Below are positions 1 to 7,361 of a DNA stretch of 9,573 nucleotides, in pieces (the stretch's first letter is position 1; each line of letters begins with the position of its first letter). The notes below the pieces were generated by a model. The model saw only the letters and a program-made list of their open reading frames with translations. It did not search any database and had not been told where the DNA came from. The stretch lies in NCBI GenBank assembly GCA_046596415.1, contig JBKJML010000278.1, positions 1 to 9,573 on the forward strand, written 5' to 3'. A program made the position numbers and the translations under genes. The stretch comes from JBKJML01 sp046596415. Lineage in GTDB: Bacteria > Actinomycetota > Thermoleophilia > Gaiellales > Gaiellaceae.

Positions 1-2449
1 ACTCGAGTTCGACCTGACGGAGGAGCTCGGCTACCGCTACCCGGACTTCTCCGACGGCACCCAACCGGCGATCCACCAACTCGCGGAGGTCTGCGAGGCA
101 GCGTTCGCCGAGCGCTATCCGCCAAGTAACAGACTGCTACTTGGCCAAGCGCGGGCGCGGCTGGAGCAGGAGCTCAAGCTGATCGACGAGCTCGAGCTGG
201 CCGGCTTCTTCCTGCTCCACTGGGAGGTGCTCGAGCTGGCGCGGGAGATCGCGAGCGGGATCCGCGGGCCGGGCTCGCCGCGCCGCTGGCTGCCGCCGGG
301 ACGGGGGCGGGGCTCGTCCGTCGGCTCGATCGTCTGCTATCTGACCGGCCTCTCGCACGTCGATCCCGTCGCGCAGAACCTCTCGCTCGGCCGCTTCCTC
401 AACCGCGAGCTCGCCTCGGTCCCGGACATCGACCTCGACTTCCCCCGCGACATCCGCGAGCAGCTGATCGTCGGCGTCACCGAGCGCTACGGCCGCGAGC
501 ACGCCTCGCTCGTCGCGAGCTTCTCCACTTACCGCGCTCGCGGCGCGATTCGCGACGTCGGCAAGGCGCTCGGGCTTCCTTTCGCGGAGCTGGAGCGACT
601 CGCGCGTGTCTCGGACGGCTGGAACGCGAAGAAGGTCGCCGAGGAGCTCCTGCTGCTCCCTGACGCGGAACGGCGGATGCTCTCGCCGCGCTGGCGCGCC
701 TTCGCCGAGCTGACCGCCGAGATCGCGGGCCTGCCGCGCCACATCTCGCAGCACCCGGGTGGGATGGTGATCTCCTCCCGGCCGCTCATCGAGCTGGTGC
801 CCGTTCAGCCCGCGGCGATGACGGGGCGCCAGCTCTGCCAGTGGGACAAGGACTCGTGCGCCGACGCCGGCTTCCTCAAGATCGACCTGCTCGGTCTCGG
901 GATGCTCTCGGCGGTCGAGGACTGCGTCGAGCAGATCGCCGAGGTCTACGGCGAGCCGATCGACCTCTCGCGAATCCCGCTCGACGACGAGGCCGTCTAC
1001 GCGGAGATCCAGAAGGCCGACACGATCGGCGACTTTCAGATCGAGAGCCGCGCGCAGATGCAGAGCCTCCTGCGCACCAAGCCGGCGAACCTCGACGACC
1101 TGACCGTGCAGGTCGCGCTCGTGCGGCCGGGGCCGATCCAGGGGAAGGCGGTGCATCCCTACATCGACGCGCGCGAGCGGCTCCGGATCGATCCGGCCTA
1201 CAGGCCGCCCGTCGACCATGAGCTGCTGCGCGAGCCGCTCCGCGAGACGCACGGCGTCGTCGTCTTCCAGGACCAGGTGCTCGAGGTGGCGATGGCGCTC
1301 GCCGGCTTCACGATCGGCGAGGCGGAGGGACTGCGGCGCGCGATGAGCCGCAAGCGCAGCGCGGAGGCGATCGAGGCCTTCCGGGAGCGGTTCGTCTCAG
1401 GGGCTCTGGAGAACGGCGTCGACGCACAGACGGCCGACACCGTCTACGACAAGCTGGCTGCCTTCTCTGGCTTCGGCTTCCCGAAGTCGCACGCGGCCGC
1501 GTTCGGCCTGCTCGCCTACCAGTCCGCCTGGCTGCGCCACCACTATCCCGCCGAGTTCCTCTGCGCGCTCCTGAACGCGCAGCCGATGGGCTTCTACCCG
1601 CCCTCGAGTCTGGTACGTGACGCGCAGCGGAGGGGTGTGGAGGTGCGGCCGCCGGACGTAAACCTGAGCGGTGTCCACTGCACCTGGGAAGAAAGTGCCG
1701 TGCGGATGGGGCTCAAGTACGTCAAGTCGGTGGGGGACGACGACGCGGAGGCGCTCGTCGCCGAGCGGGAAGCGCGCGGTCCGTACGAGGACGTCGGCGA
1801 TCTCGCGCGGCGGGCGCCCCTGGACGCGCGCGAGCTCGCGGCGCTGCTGCGTAGCGGCGCCTGCGACCGCTGGGGAAAGCGCCGCGACCTGCTCTGGGAG
1901 CTCGGGCTCGTCACTCGCCCCAAGACCGTCCAGCGGAAGAGCAAGCAGCTCACGCTCGAGCTCGACCCGACCGTGGCCACGCCGGAGCTGCCCGACCTGA
2001 CCGCCTGGGAGCGGATGCTCGCCGACTATTCGACGACGAGCATCTCGATCGACGTCCACCCGCTGACGCTGCTGCGCCCGCACCTGCCGCCCGAGGTGCT
2101 CCCGAGCGACCGGCTGAACGAAGCGCCCCACCGCAGCCGGGTCGCCTTCGCCGGGATGGCGGTCGCGCGCCAGCGGCCGGCGACCGCGAACGGGATCGTC
2201 TTCATGCTGCTCGAGGACGAGCACGGCCAGGTGAACCTGATCGTCCCGCCGATCGTCTACGAGCGCCACCGCGCACTCGTGCGAGGCGAACCGCTGCTGC
2301 TCGTGGGCGGCAGGTTCGAGCGAATCGGGCAGAACCGCAACCTCCTGGTCGCCCACATCGAGACACTCGGGCCGCTCGCACGAAAAGCCGCAGCAGGAGG
2401 CGACGTCGGCGGCGCGCTGCCGTCCGCGCACCATTTCGGTCACCGATGA
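1..2449 (+). CDS. dnaE2: DnaE-type DNA polymerase, error-prone DnaE2-like (5' partial)
   Basis: C-family DNA polymerase catalytic subunit, DnaE2-like (lesion bypass and damage-induced synthesis in characterised relatives). The frame is open from base 2, so the start and the N-terminal PHP domain lie outside; about 815 residues are present. Visible in order: a palm segment with GRGRGSSVGS (about 302-331), the acidic cluster PDIDLDF (422-442), a third catalytic-type Asp in FLKIDLLGLG (Asp codon 884-886), the fingers region with the FGFPKSHAAAFGLLAYQSAW type motif (about 1471-1530), a helix-hairpin-helix region after DVNLSGVHCTW, a QLTLEL clamp-type motif (1946-1963) and an OB fold (about 2130-2370). 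The protein ends just after the OB fold, ending in SAHHFGHR, with no tau-binding domain; this and the STTSISIDVHP block favour DnaE2 over the replicative DnaE1. No imuA or imuB partner is in view. It converges on the GH15 gene, stop codons 2 bp apart. Family confident; DnaE2 assignment less so. Confidence 0.9.
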   Translation, partial: LEFDLTEELGYRYPDFSDGTQPAIHQLAEVCEAAFAERYPPSNRLLLGQARARLEQELKLIDELELAGFFLLHWEVLELAREIASGIRGPGSPRRWLPPGRGRGSSVGSIVCYLTGLSHVDPVAQNLSLGRFLNRELASVPDIDLDFPRDIREQLIVGVTERYGREHASLVASFSTYRARGAIRDVGKALGLPFAELERLARVSDGWNAKKVAEELLLLPDAERRMLSPRWRAFAELTAEIAGLPRHISQHPGGMVISSRPLIELVPVQPAAMTGRQLCQWDKDSCADAGFLKIDLLGLGMLSAVEDCVEQIAEVYGEPIDLSRIPLDDEAVYAEIQKADTIGDFQIESRAQMQSLLRTKPANLDDLTVQVALVRPGPIQGKAVHPYIDARERLRIDPAYRPPVDHELLREPLRETHGVVVFQDQVLEVAMALAGFTIGEAEGLRRAMSRKRSAEAIEAFRERFVSGALENGVDAQTADTVYDKLAAFSGFGFPKSHAAAFGLLAYQSAWLRHHYPAEFLCALLNAQPMGFYPPSSLVRDAQRRGVEVRPPDVNLSGVHCTWEESAVRMGLKYVKSVGDDDAEALVAEREARGPYEDVGDLARRAPLDARELAALLRSGACDRWGKRRDLLWELGLVTRPKTVQRKSKQLTLELDPTVATPELPDLTAWERMLADYSTTSISIDVHPLTLLRPHLPPEVLPSDRLNEAPHRSRVAFAGMAVARQRPATANGIVFMLLEDEHGQVNLIVPPIVYERHRALVRGEPLLLVGGRFERIGQNRNLLVAHIETLGPLARKAAAGGDVGGALPSAHHFGHR
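121..145. repeat. Perfect 8-bp inverted repeat (hairpin) inside the polymerase gene
   Basis: GCCAAGTA (121-128) and TACTTGGC (138-145) are exact reverse complements separated by a 9-nt loop. The stretch lies in frame within the polymerase gene and encodes PSNRLLLGQ using AGT, AGA, CTA, CTT and CAA codons, which are otherwise rare in this G/C-ending gene. It falls between the PHP-side segment and the palm, a linker of variable length in the family. There is no T-tract, so an intrinsic terminator is unlikely. Its origin is unknown; a small palindromic insertion is one possibility. Confidence 0.6.
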
Positions 2450-2451
2450 CG

Positions 2452-4236
2452 CTAGCGCTCCGCCTGCGCGGCGAGCGCCCGCTCGAGCCCCCTGGCCGTG
2501 TTGATGAGGCCGATATGCGAGAAGGCCTGAGGGAAGTTGCCGACGAGCCGCTTCGCGTCGGCGTCGTACTCCTCCGAGAGCAGCCCAAGCTCGTTCCGCA
2601 GTGAGAGGAGCCGCTCGAACATCTCGACCGCCTCTTCGACCTCGCCGACCAGCGCGAGGTTGTCGACAAACCAGAAGGAGCAGAGGAAGAAGGAGCCCTC
2701 GCCGGGCGGCAGGCCGTCGATCTCGCCGGTCTCCCCGTCATGCTCGTAGCGCTGCACGAAACCGTCCACGAGCAGGGTGCGTCGGATCGCCTCGAGCGTT
2801 CCGCGCACCCGCGGGTCGTTCGGTGGCAGGAAACCGACGATCGGGATCGTGAGGAGCGACGCGTCGAGCCGCTTCGAGTCGTAGGACTGGACGAACGAGC
2901 CGAGCTCGTCGTCATAACCCCGGTCGAGCACCTCGGCGTGGATCTCGGCCCGCAGCGCCCGCCACTCGTCGACAGGTCCTTCGTGGCCGTAGTCCTCGAC
3001 CGCCTTGACAGCGCGGTCGAACGCAACCCACGCCATCACCTTCGAGTGCGTGAAATGACGCCGTGGCCCGCGCACCTCCCAGATCCCCTCGTCGGGGTCG
3101 CGCCAGCGCCGGGCGGCCGCCTCGAGCAGGTTCAGCTGGAGCGCCCACGAGTCCTCGGAGCGCTCGAGCTTCATCCGGCGTGCCTCGTGCAGGACGTCCA
3201 GCACTTCGCCGTACACGTCGAGCTGGAACTGGCTGGTCGCGCCGTTGCCGATCCGCACCGGCTTCGACCCCTCGTAGCCGGGCAGCCACGAGATCTCCTG
3301 CTCCGGCAGGCGGCGCTCGCCGGCGGGGCCGTACATGATCTGGAGGTCGTCCGGGTCGCCTGCGACGGCGCGAAGGAGCCACTCCCGCCAGGCGTGTGCC
3401 TCGGCGAGGAAACCGTTGTCGACGAGCGCGTCGAGCGCGAAGGTGGCATCGCGAAGCCAGCAGTAGCGGTAGTCCCAGTTGCGGACGCCGCCGAGCTTCT
3501 CCGGCAACGACGTCGTCGGGGCGGCGACGATGCCGCCGGTGGGCCGGTAGGTGAGCGCCTTGAGCACGATCAGCGAGCGCAGCACCGCGTCGTTCCAGCG
3601 GCCGCCGTAGCTGCAGGTGCCGGCCCATTTCCGCCAGAAGCCGTAGGTCTCGGCCAGGGCCTGCTCCGGATCGGGCGCTCGCGGGGGCTTGCGGTGCGAG
3701 GGATACCAGATGAGCGTGAACGGAACGCGATCGCCCGCGGCGACATCGAACGTGGCTGCGGTGTGCATGTTCTCGCCGTGCAACTCGATCGGTGTCCGGA
3801 GGCAGAGCGCGTCCGGGCCGGCGATCGCGACCAGCGCGTCGTCGATGTGGCGCACCCAGGGAACGATCGAGCCGTAGTCGAAGCGGATCGTCAGCTCGGT
3901 GCGCATCCGCACCGTTCCCTCGATCCCCTCGACGATCCGCACCACGTCGGGGTCGTTGCCGCGCGGCGGCATGAAGTCGATGATCCGCACCCGACCCTCG
4001 TCGGTTTCGAGCTCGAGCTCGTGAACAAGCGTCCGCTCGGCGTAGCGCCGGCTCACGAAACGGCACTCGCCCTCCGGGGCGAGCAGCCAGCGTCCGTACT
4101 CGCGGCCGCCGAGCAGCGCAGCGAAGCAGGCGCCTGAATCGAACCGCGGGAAGCAGAGCCAGTCGATCGAGCCGTTCTTGCCTACGAGCGCGGCCGTCTG
4201 GAGGTCGCCGATCAGCCCGTAGTCCTCGATTCGCAC
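2452..4236 (-). CDS. Glycoside hydrolase family 15 protein (glucoamylase/trehalase-like)
   Basis: A 594-residue retaining-length member of the bacterial GH15 family, whose members hydrolyse terminal alpha-glucosidic bonds by an inverting mechanism; characterised actinobacterial relatives include the mycobacterial trehalase and glucoamylases. The N-terminal beta-sandwich starts IEDYGLIGDLQTAALVG and contains GSIDWLCFPRFDS (22-34). The (alpha/alpha)6 barrel carries the family block VRNWDYRYCWLRDA (251-264), ISWLPGYEGSKPVRIGN (325-341), the likely general acid Glu387 in GIWEVRG and the likely general base Glu555 in LLSEEYD, followed by GNFPQAFSH. No signal peptide is seen, so it is probably cytoplasmic and acts on trehalose or glycogen-derived glucans; the substrate cannot be told from sequence. 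The start is GTG at 4236: an in-frame TGA lies three codons upstream. The Shine-Dalgarno is poor (GATGGG); a TGCTATTGAT stretch just upstream could be a weak extended -10 for an internal promoter. It follows the small gene by 28 bp, probably as the last gene of the operon. Confidence 0.93.
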   Translation of the reverse strand: MRIEDYGLIGDLQTAALVGKNGSIDWLCFPRFDSGACFAALLGGREYGRWLLAPEGECRFVSRRYAERTLVHELELETDEGRVRIIDFMPPRGNDPDVVRIVEGIEGTVRMRTELTIRFDYGSIVPWVRHIDDALVAIAGPDALCLRTPIELHGENMHTAATFDVAAGDRVPFTLIWYPSHRKPPRAPDPEQALAETYGFWRKWAGTCSYGGRWNDAVLRSLIVLKALTYRPTGGIVAAPTTSLPEKLGGVRNWDYRYCWLRDATFALDALVDNGFLAEAHAWREWLLRAVAGDPDDLQIMYGPAGERRLPEQEISWLPGYEGSKPVRIGNGATSQFQLDVYGEVLDVLHEARRMKLERSEDSWALQLNLLEAAARRWRDPDEGIWEVRGPRRHFTHSKVMAWVAFDRAVKAVEDYGHEGPVDEWRALRAEIHAEVLDRGYDDELGSFVQSYDSKRLDASLLTIPIVGFLPPNDPRVRGTLEAIRRTLLVDGFVQRYEHDGETGEIDGLPPGEGSFFLCSFWFVDNLALVGEVEEAVEMFERLLSLRNELGLLSEEYDADAKRLVGNFPQAFSHIGLINTARGLERALAAQAER

Positions 4237-4264
4237 CGCCCATCAATAGCACGGCGAGTGGACG

Positions 4265-4573
4265 CTACAGCTCCGTCGGCAGCGCCTTCCAGCGGCGCGC
4301 CGCCGCTCGGTCGAAGACCTCCCGGTAGACGTCCGCGTCCTCGGCGCCGAGTGTCCGTGCGTAGCCGTCCCTCACCTCGCCGAGCCGCTCCCCACACGCC
4401 TCCGCGGCCAGCAGGTAGTCGCCGTAGCGATCCTCCGCCTCATCCCGGTCCGCCGCCTCATAGGCACGCTCGGCTTCGTCCAGCTCCTCCCAGAGCTCCG
4501 CGTCGTCCCGGCGCACCAGGTCGAGCTGGCGGCCGACGAGCTCCCGGAACCGCTCGCGGCGTCGAAAGATCAC
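4265..4573 (-). CDS. Small charged helical protein of unknown function
   Basis: I do not recognise a family for this 102-residue protein. It is rich in Glu, Asp, Arg and Ala (for example RRDDAELWEELDEAERAYEA at 21-40), lacks membrane segments, signal peptide or Cys pairs, and is probably alpha-helical with amphipathic or coiled-coil stretches, so it is likely soluble. Evidence that it is real: its GTG start overlaps the glycosyltransferase stop as GTGA (4570-4573), a GGGAG Shine-Dalgarno (complement of 4579-4583) sits 5 nt upstream, and it fills the gap between two same-strand genes. Translational coupling to the glycosyltransferase is likely. It ends 28 bp before the GH15 start. A role linked to the neighbouring sugar enzymes is a guess from position only. 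Confidence 0.75.
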   Translation of the reverse strand: MIFRRRERFRELVGRQLDLVRRDDAELWEELDEAERAYEAADRDEAEDRYGDYLLAAEACGERLGEVRDGYARTLGAEDADVYREVFDRAAARRWKALPTEL

Positions 4574-5607
4574 ATGAGCTCCCGGTAGAGCTCCAGGTGC
4601 GCCGCGGCGGATGCATCCCAGGTGAGCGTCTCGCGGGCACGGTGGGCGCCGGCGCGGGCCGCCTCGAGCGCGGCCGGGTCGTCGAGTAGCTCGCGGACGG
4701 CTGCGCCGAGTGCCGCCACGTCGTCGGGCGCGACGACACGCCCGGCCTCGAACTCGCGCACCGTCTCGCCGAGCCCACCGACGTCGTAGACGACCGCGGG
4801 CACACCCGCGCCGAGCGCCTGGAGGAGCGCGCCACTTTGGTCGAGCTCGGGCCGATAGGGGAAGACCGCGACGGTCGAGTCGCCGAGAGCCCGCTCGAGC
4901 TCGGCCGGCGAGAGGTAGCCGAGCCGCAGCTCGGCACCGGGAAGCGGCGGCAGAGCGCCGACCGCGTCGCCCGCGACGAGCAGGCGTGCACCGGCCGCGG
5001 CCGCGGCGGCGAGCGAGTGCTCGACCTGCTTGTAGGGCCGGATCATTCCCAGCGCGAGGATCGTTCGACCGTCGTCGTGGCGCTCCGGGTCGGTCGCGAA
5101 AACGGGGTGGGGGATCAGCCGTAGCTTCGCCGGGTCGACGCCGAGCTCGATCAGGACCTCGCGCCCCCGCGCGCTGTGGACGACGACCCGGTCGAAGCGG
5201 CCGAAGAGGCGCTGCCAGAGCCCGAGCTTGCCCGCCGTGCGACGCGGGACGAGGTCATGTGCGGTGAAGACGAGCGGACCACGGACGCGCAGGAGCAGTG
5301 CATCGAGCTCCGGCGCGGCGATCCACTGGAGATGCGTGACGTCGGCGCGGCGCGCGGCCAGTCGCGCCAGGCCGAACGGATGCTCGATCGCCTTCAACGG
5401 CAGCCGCAGGCGCGAGCGGCCGAAGAGACGCGATGAGAGCGGGTAGAAGACCTCGCTGCGCCGATAGCCGTCCGGGCTGGGAACGGCGCCGAAACGGAAA
5501 CGGGACGTGACGAGCTCGACCTCGGCTCCCGCGCGGCCGAGTGCGGCGGCGAGCTCGTGGTCGTAAGGCGGCGTGAACGCAGGCGGGTCGGCGAGGACAA
5601 CGCGCAT
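4570..5607 (-). CDS. Glycosyltransferase, GT4-like (GT-B fold)
   Basis: A 345-residue GT-B fold enzyme expected to transfer a sugar from a nucleotide-sugar donor. The N-terminal Rossmann half begins MRVVLADPPAFTPPYDHELA, with THLQW (91-95) and FTAHDLVPRR (114-123), typical of the acceptor-side domain. The C-terminal donor-side half starts near RTILALGMIRPYKQ (181-194), contains LLVAGD (209-214), FPYRPELDQSGALLQALGAG (249-268) and DVGGLGETV (275-283). The usual EX7E signature is replaced by the DQSG arrangement found in one set of GT4-like proteins, so donor and acceptor cannot be named. No transmembrane segment is evident; such enzymes are cytosolic or peripheral. It starts with ATG at 5607, first in an operon with the small protein and the GH15 enzyme, and diverges from the EEP gene across 23 bp with no clear Shine-Dalgarno, so a near-leaderless message is possible. 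Confidence 0.9.
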   Translation of the reverse strand: MRVVLADPPAFTPPYDHELAAALGRAGAEVELVTSRFRFGAVPSPDGYRRSEVFYPLSSRLFGRSRLRLPLKAIEHPFGLARLAARRADVTHLQWIAAPELDALLLRVRGPLVFTAHDLVPRRTAGKLGLWQRLFGRFDRVVVHSARGREVLIELGVDPAKLRLIPHPVFATDPERHDDGRTILALGMIRPYKQVEHSLAAAAAAGARLLVAGDAVGALPPLPGAELRLGYLSPAELERALGDSTVAVFPYRPELDQSGALLQALGAGVPAVVYDVGGLGETVREFEAGRVVAPDDVAALGAAVRELLDDPAALEAARAGAHRARETLTWDASAAAHLELYRELM

Positions 5608-5622
5608 CGGGTTCGTACACTA
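5594..5622. promoter_or_regulatory. Candidate divergent promoter with shared symmetric -10
   Basis: The 23-bp gap between the glycosyltransferase and EEP genes contains TACACTA (5616-5622). Read rightward it gives TACACT (5616-5621), with an AGGACA -35-like hexamer (5594-5599) after a 16-bp spacer; read leftward it gives TAGTGT (5622-5617), with no good -35 visible. Both match TANNNT. Each -10 ends 9 bases before its start codon (GTG 5631, ATG 5607), so both messages would be leaderless or nearly so, which fits the lack of Shine-Dalgarno sequences. This is a prediction from pattern only. Confidence 0.45.
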
Positions 5623-5630
5623 GTCCCGTC

Positions 5631-6305
5631 GTGGCCCTGCTCGTCCGCAGCTGGAATCTCTTCCACGGCAACACGTATCCGACCGGTCGCCGCGGCCGGC
5701 TCGAGGAGATGGTGAGGCTTGCCACAGCTGACGGTCCGGACGTGGTCTGCCTCCAGGAGCTCGGTGTCTGGTCGCTCGGCCGCCTGGAGGCTTGGAGCGG
5801 CATGCACGCGATGTGCGTGGTCGCCCGCGGTCCGCGGCTTCCCGCCCGCCTCGCCGGCGCGATCACCCGCCTGAACCAGGGCTTCTTCCGCTCTGGGCTC
5901 GAGGGCCAAGCCCAGGCGATCCTGACCCGGTGGCCCGCCGATGACCTCGGCACGCTGCGGGTGAGCGACGGGATCCGCGAGCCACGCGTCGTCAACGTCG
6001 TGCGCTACGGCGCCGCGGTGATCGGCAACATCCACGCGACGAACGATTTTCGCAACCCGACGGTGCCGCGAGCCGAGCTCGAGCGGGCCTCCGAGTTCCT
6101 CGACTCGTTGGCGCGGCAGGGCGAGACGCGAATCCTCGCGGGGGACTTCAACCTCCGTGACCCGGCCCTGCCCGGCCCGGCGATCGACCACGTCGTCGTG
6201 TCGGGTGCCGAGGTGACCCCGCTCGTGGTGTGGCCGACAGCCAGGCGCATGCAGAATGGGGTGGTGCTATCGGATCACGCTCCCGTCGAGATCCGCGTCG
6301 GATGA
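5631..6305 (+). CDS. Endonuclease/exonuclease/phosphatase (EEP) domain protein
   Basis: A 224-residue single-domain member of the EEP superfamily (DNase I/ExoIII/sphingomyelinase fold), metal-dependent phosphodiesterases or phosphatases. The catalytic set is present: Asn9 in SWNLFHG, Glu43 in CLQELG (metal ligand), His135 in GNIHATN, Asp172 and Asn174 in LAGDFNL, Asp186-His187 in IDHVVV and Asp215-His216 in LSDHAPVE. An active enzyme is expected, but its substrate (nucleic acid, phospholipid or inositol phosphate) cannot be read from the sequence. It lacks the extra segments that mark ExoIII/APE AP endonucleases, so a DNA repair role should not be assumed. The start is GTG at 5631, just after the candidate -10 and without a Shine-Dalgarno. 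The stop overlaps the next gene's start as ATGA (6302-6305), pointing to co-translation with the PLP enzyme. Confidence 0.9.
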   Translation: MALLVRSWNLFHGNTYPTGRRGRLEEMVRLATADGPDVVCLQELGVWSLGRLEAWSGMHAMCVVARGPRLPARLAGAITRLNQGFFRSGLEGQAQAILTRWPADDLGTLRVSDGIREPRVVNVVRYGAAVIGNIHATNDFRNPTVPRAELERASEFLDSLARQGETRILAGDFNLRDPALPGPAIDHVVVSGAEVTPLVVWPTARRMQNGVVLSDHAPVEIRVG

Positions 6306-7360
6306 CCTTCGAGGAGGCCCGCGCGCGGCTGCCGGTGCTCCAGCGGGTCGCCTACCTCAACGCCGGCACCTTCGGGCCACTCGCGCGCGAGACGGCGGAC
6401 GCGGTTGAGGTCGAGCAGCGGCACGATCTCGAGCAGGGCCGGTTCGGGAAGGAGTGGTTCGAGCGTGTGCTGGCGCTCCGCGAGGAGGCGCGCACCGAGA
6501 TCGGAGCGCTTGTCGGCGTCGGTGCCGAGCACGTCGCGCTCACCTCCTCGACGACCGACGGCTGCAACATCGTGCTCGCCGGTCTCGGCCTCACGCCCGC
6601 CGACGAGGTCGTCACGACGACCGACGAGCATTTCGGCCTGCTTGGCCCGTTGCACGCGTCCGGGGCTCGAGTGGTCGTCAGCGCTCCGGACCCCGACGCC
6701 ATTCTCGCGGCCGTCACGCCACGGACGAGGCTGCTCGCGCTCTCGCACGTTCTCTGGACGACGGGCGTCGTGTTGCCGGTCGAGGAGCTGAAGGAACGAA
6801 GTGGCCTGCCGGTCCTCGTCGACGGGGCGCAGTCGGTCGGCGCACTGCCGGTCGACGCTTCACGCGCTGACTTCTACAGCGTGTCCGGCCAGAAATGGCT
6901 TTGCGGCCCCGACGCGACGGGCGCGCTCGTCGTCGCCGAGCCAGAGCGGCTCCGGGTCGCCGCGCCCAGCTATTTCGGCCAGGTCGCGTACGAGCGCACC
7001 GGCGACTTCGAGCCGCGGCCCGGGGCGGCGCGATTCGAGCCCGGCTGGCACGCCTGCGGATCGCTGGCCGGCCTTCTCACCGCCCTCCGCCTGCCGCCGT
7101 CCTGGCGCTGGGAGCGCGTGAGCCAGGCGGTCGCGTACTGCCGTGAGCGGCTCTCCGAGCGAGTCGAGGTCGTCACGCCGGCAGGCCAGGCCGGTCTCGT
7201 CTCCTTCCGCGTCGAGGGCGAGACGCCGGCCGAGGCGACCGCAAGGCTTGCTCAGTTGGGCGTCGTCGTGCGCGACATTCCGCACACCGATTTCGTGCGC
7301 GCCTCGTGCGGCTGGTGGACGAGCGACGAGGACGTCGACCGCCTCGTCGCGTCGCTCTGA
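6302..7360 (+). CDS. Class V aminotransferase-fold PLP-dependent enzyme
   Basis: A 352-residue fold-type I PLP enzyme of the class V (cysteine desulfurase/isopenicillin N epimerase/kynureninase-like) group. The start YLNAGTFGPL (18-27) is the family N-terminal signature; TSSTTDGCN (81-89) is the phosphate-binding loop; His149 in LSHVLWTTG, Asp174 and Gln177 in LVDGAQSVGALPVD contact the cofactor; Lys198 in SVSGQKWLCGP is the Schiff-base lysine; the C-terminal block is VRASCGWWTSDEDVDRLV (332-349). The loop that carries the catalytic Cys of desulfurases, just before the RaS block, is absent, so sulfur transfer is unlikely; the reaction is unknown. I chose ATG at 6302 because the conserved N-terminus begins there and it makes an ATGA overlap with the EEP gene; an in-frame ATG at 6230 would add 24 unconserved residues inside that gene. 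It converges on the VOC gene with a 1-bp gap. Confidence 0.92.
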   Translation: MTFEEARARLPVLQRVAYLNAGTFGPLARETADAVEVEQRHDLEQGRFGKEWFERVLALREEARTEIGALVGVGAEHVALTSSTTDGCNIVLAGLGLTPADEVVTTTDEHFGLLGPLHASGARVVVSAPDPDAILAAVTPRTRLLALSHVLWTTGVVLPVEELKERSGLPVLVDGAQSVGALPVDASRADFYSVSGQKWLCGPDATGALVVAEPERLRVAAPSYFGQVAYERTGDFEPRPGAARFEPGWHACGSLAGLLTALRLPPSWRWERVSQAVAYCRERLSERVEVVTPAGQAGLVSFRVEGETPAEATARLAQLGVVVRDIPHTDFVRASCGWWTSDEDVDRLVASL

Positions 7361-7361
7361 C

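Noticed and set aside
137..2443. Long - strand open frames (137-1252 and 1397-2443) opposite the polymerase gene
   Set aside because: Low-complexity shadows of a high-GC coding region; the + strand is a recognisable DnaE polymerase.
2450..2462. GCTAGC palindrome at the junction of the two convergent stop codons as a terminator
   Set aside because: Only a 6-bp palindrome without loop or T-tract; not enough to call an intrinsic terminator.
2740..4137. A 465-codon open frame on the + strand opposite the GH15 gene
   Set aside because: GC-rich codon-complement shadow: its translation is low-complexity and Arg/Val/Asp/Leu-rich with no family motif, while the opposite strand encodes a complete GH15 protein.
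2912..4252. A 446-codon - strand frame overlapping GH15, starting at the ATG at 4252
   Set aside because: Its translation is extremely Arg/Ala/Gly-rich and is the GH15 sequence read in a shifted frame; no independent motif.
6230..6301. N-terminal extension of the class V enzyme to an ATG at 6230
   Set aside because: The 24 extra residues are unconserved and lie inside the EEP coding region; the family N-terminus begins at the ATG at 6302, which overlaps the EEP stop as ATGA.
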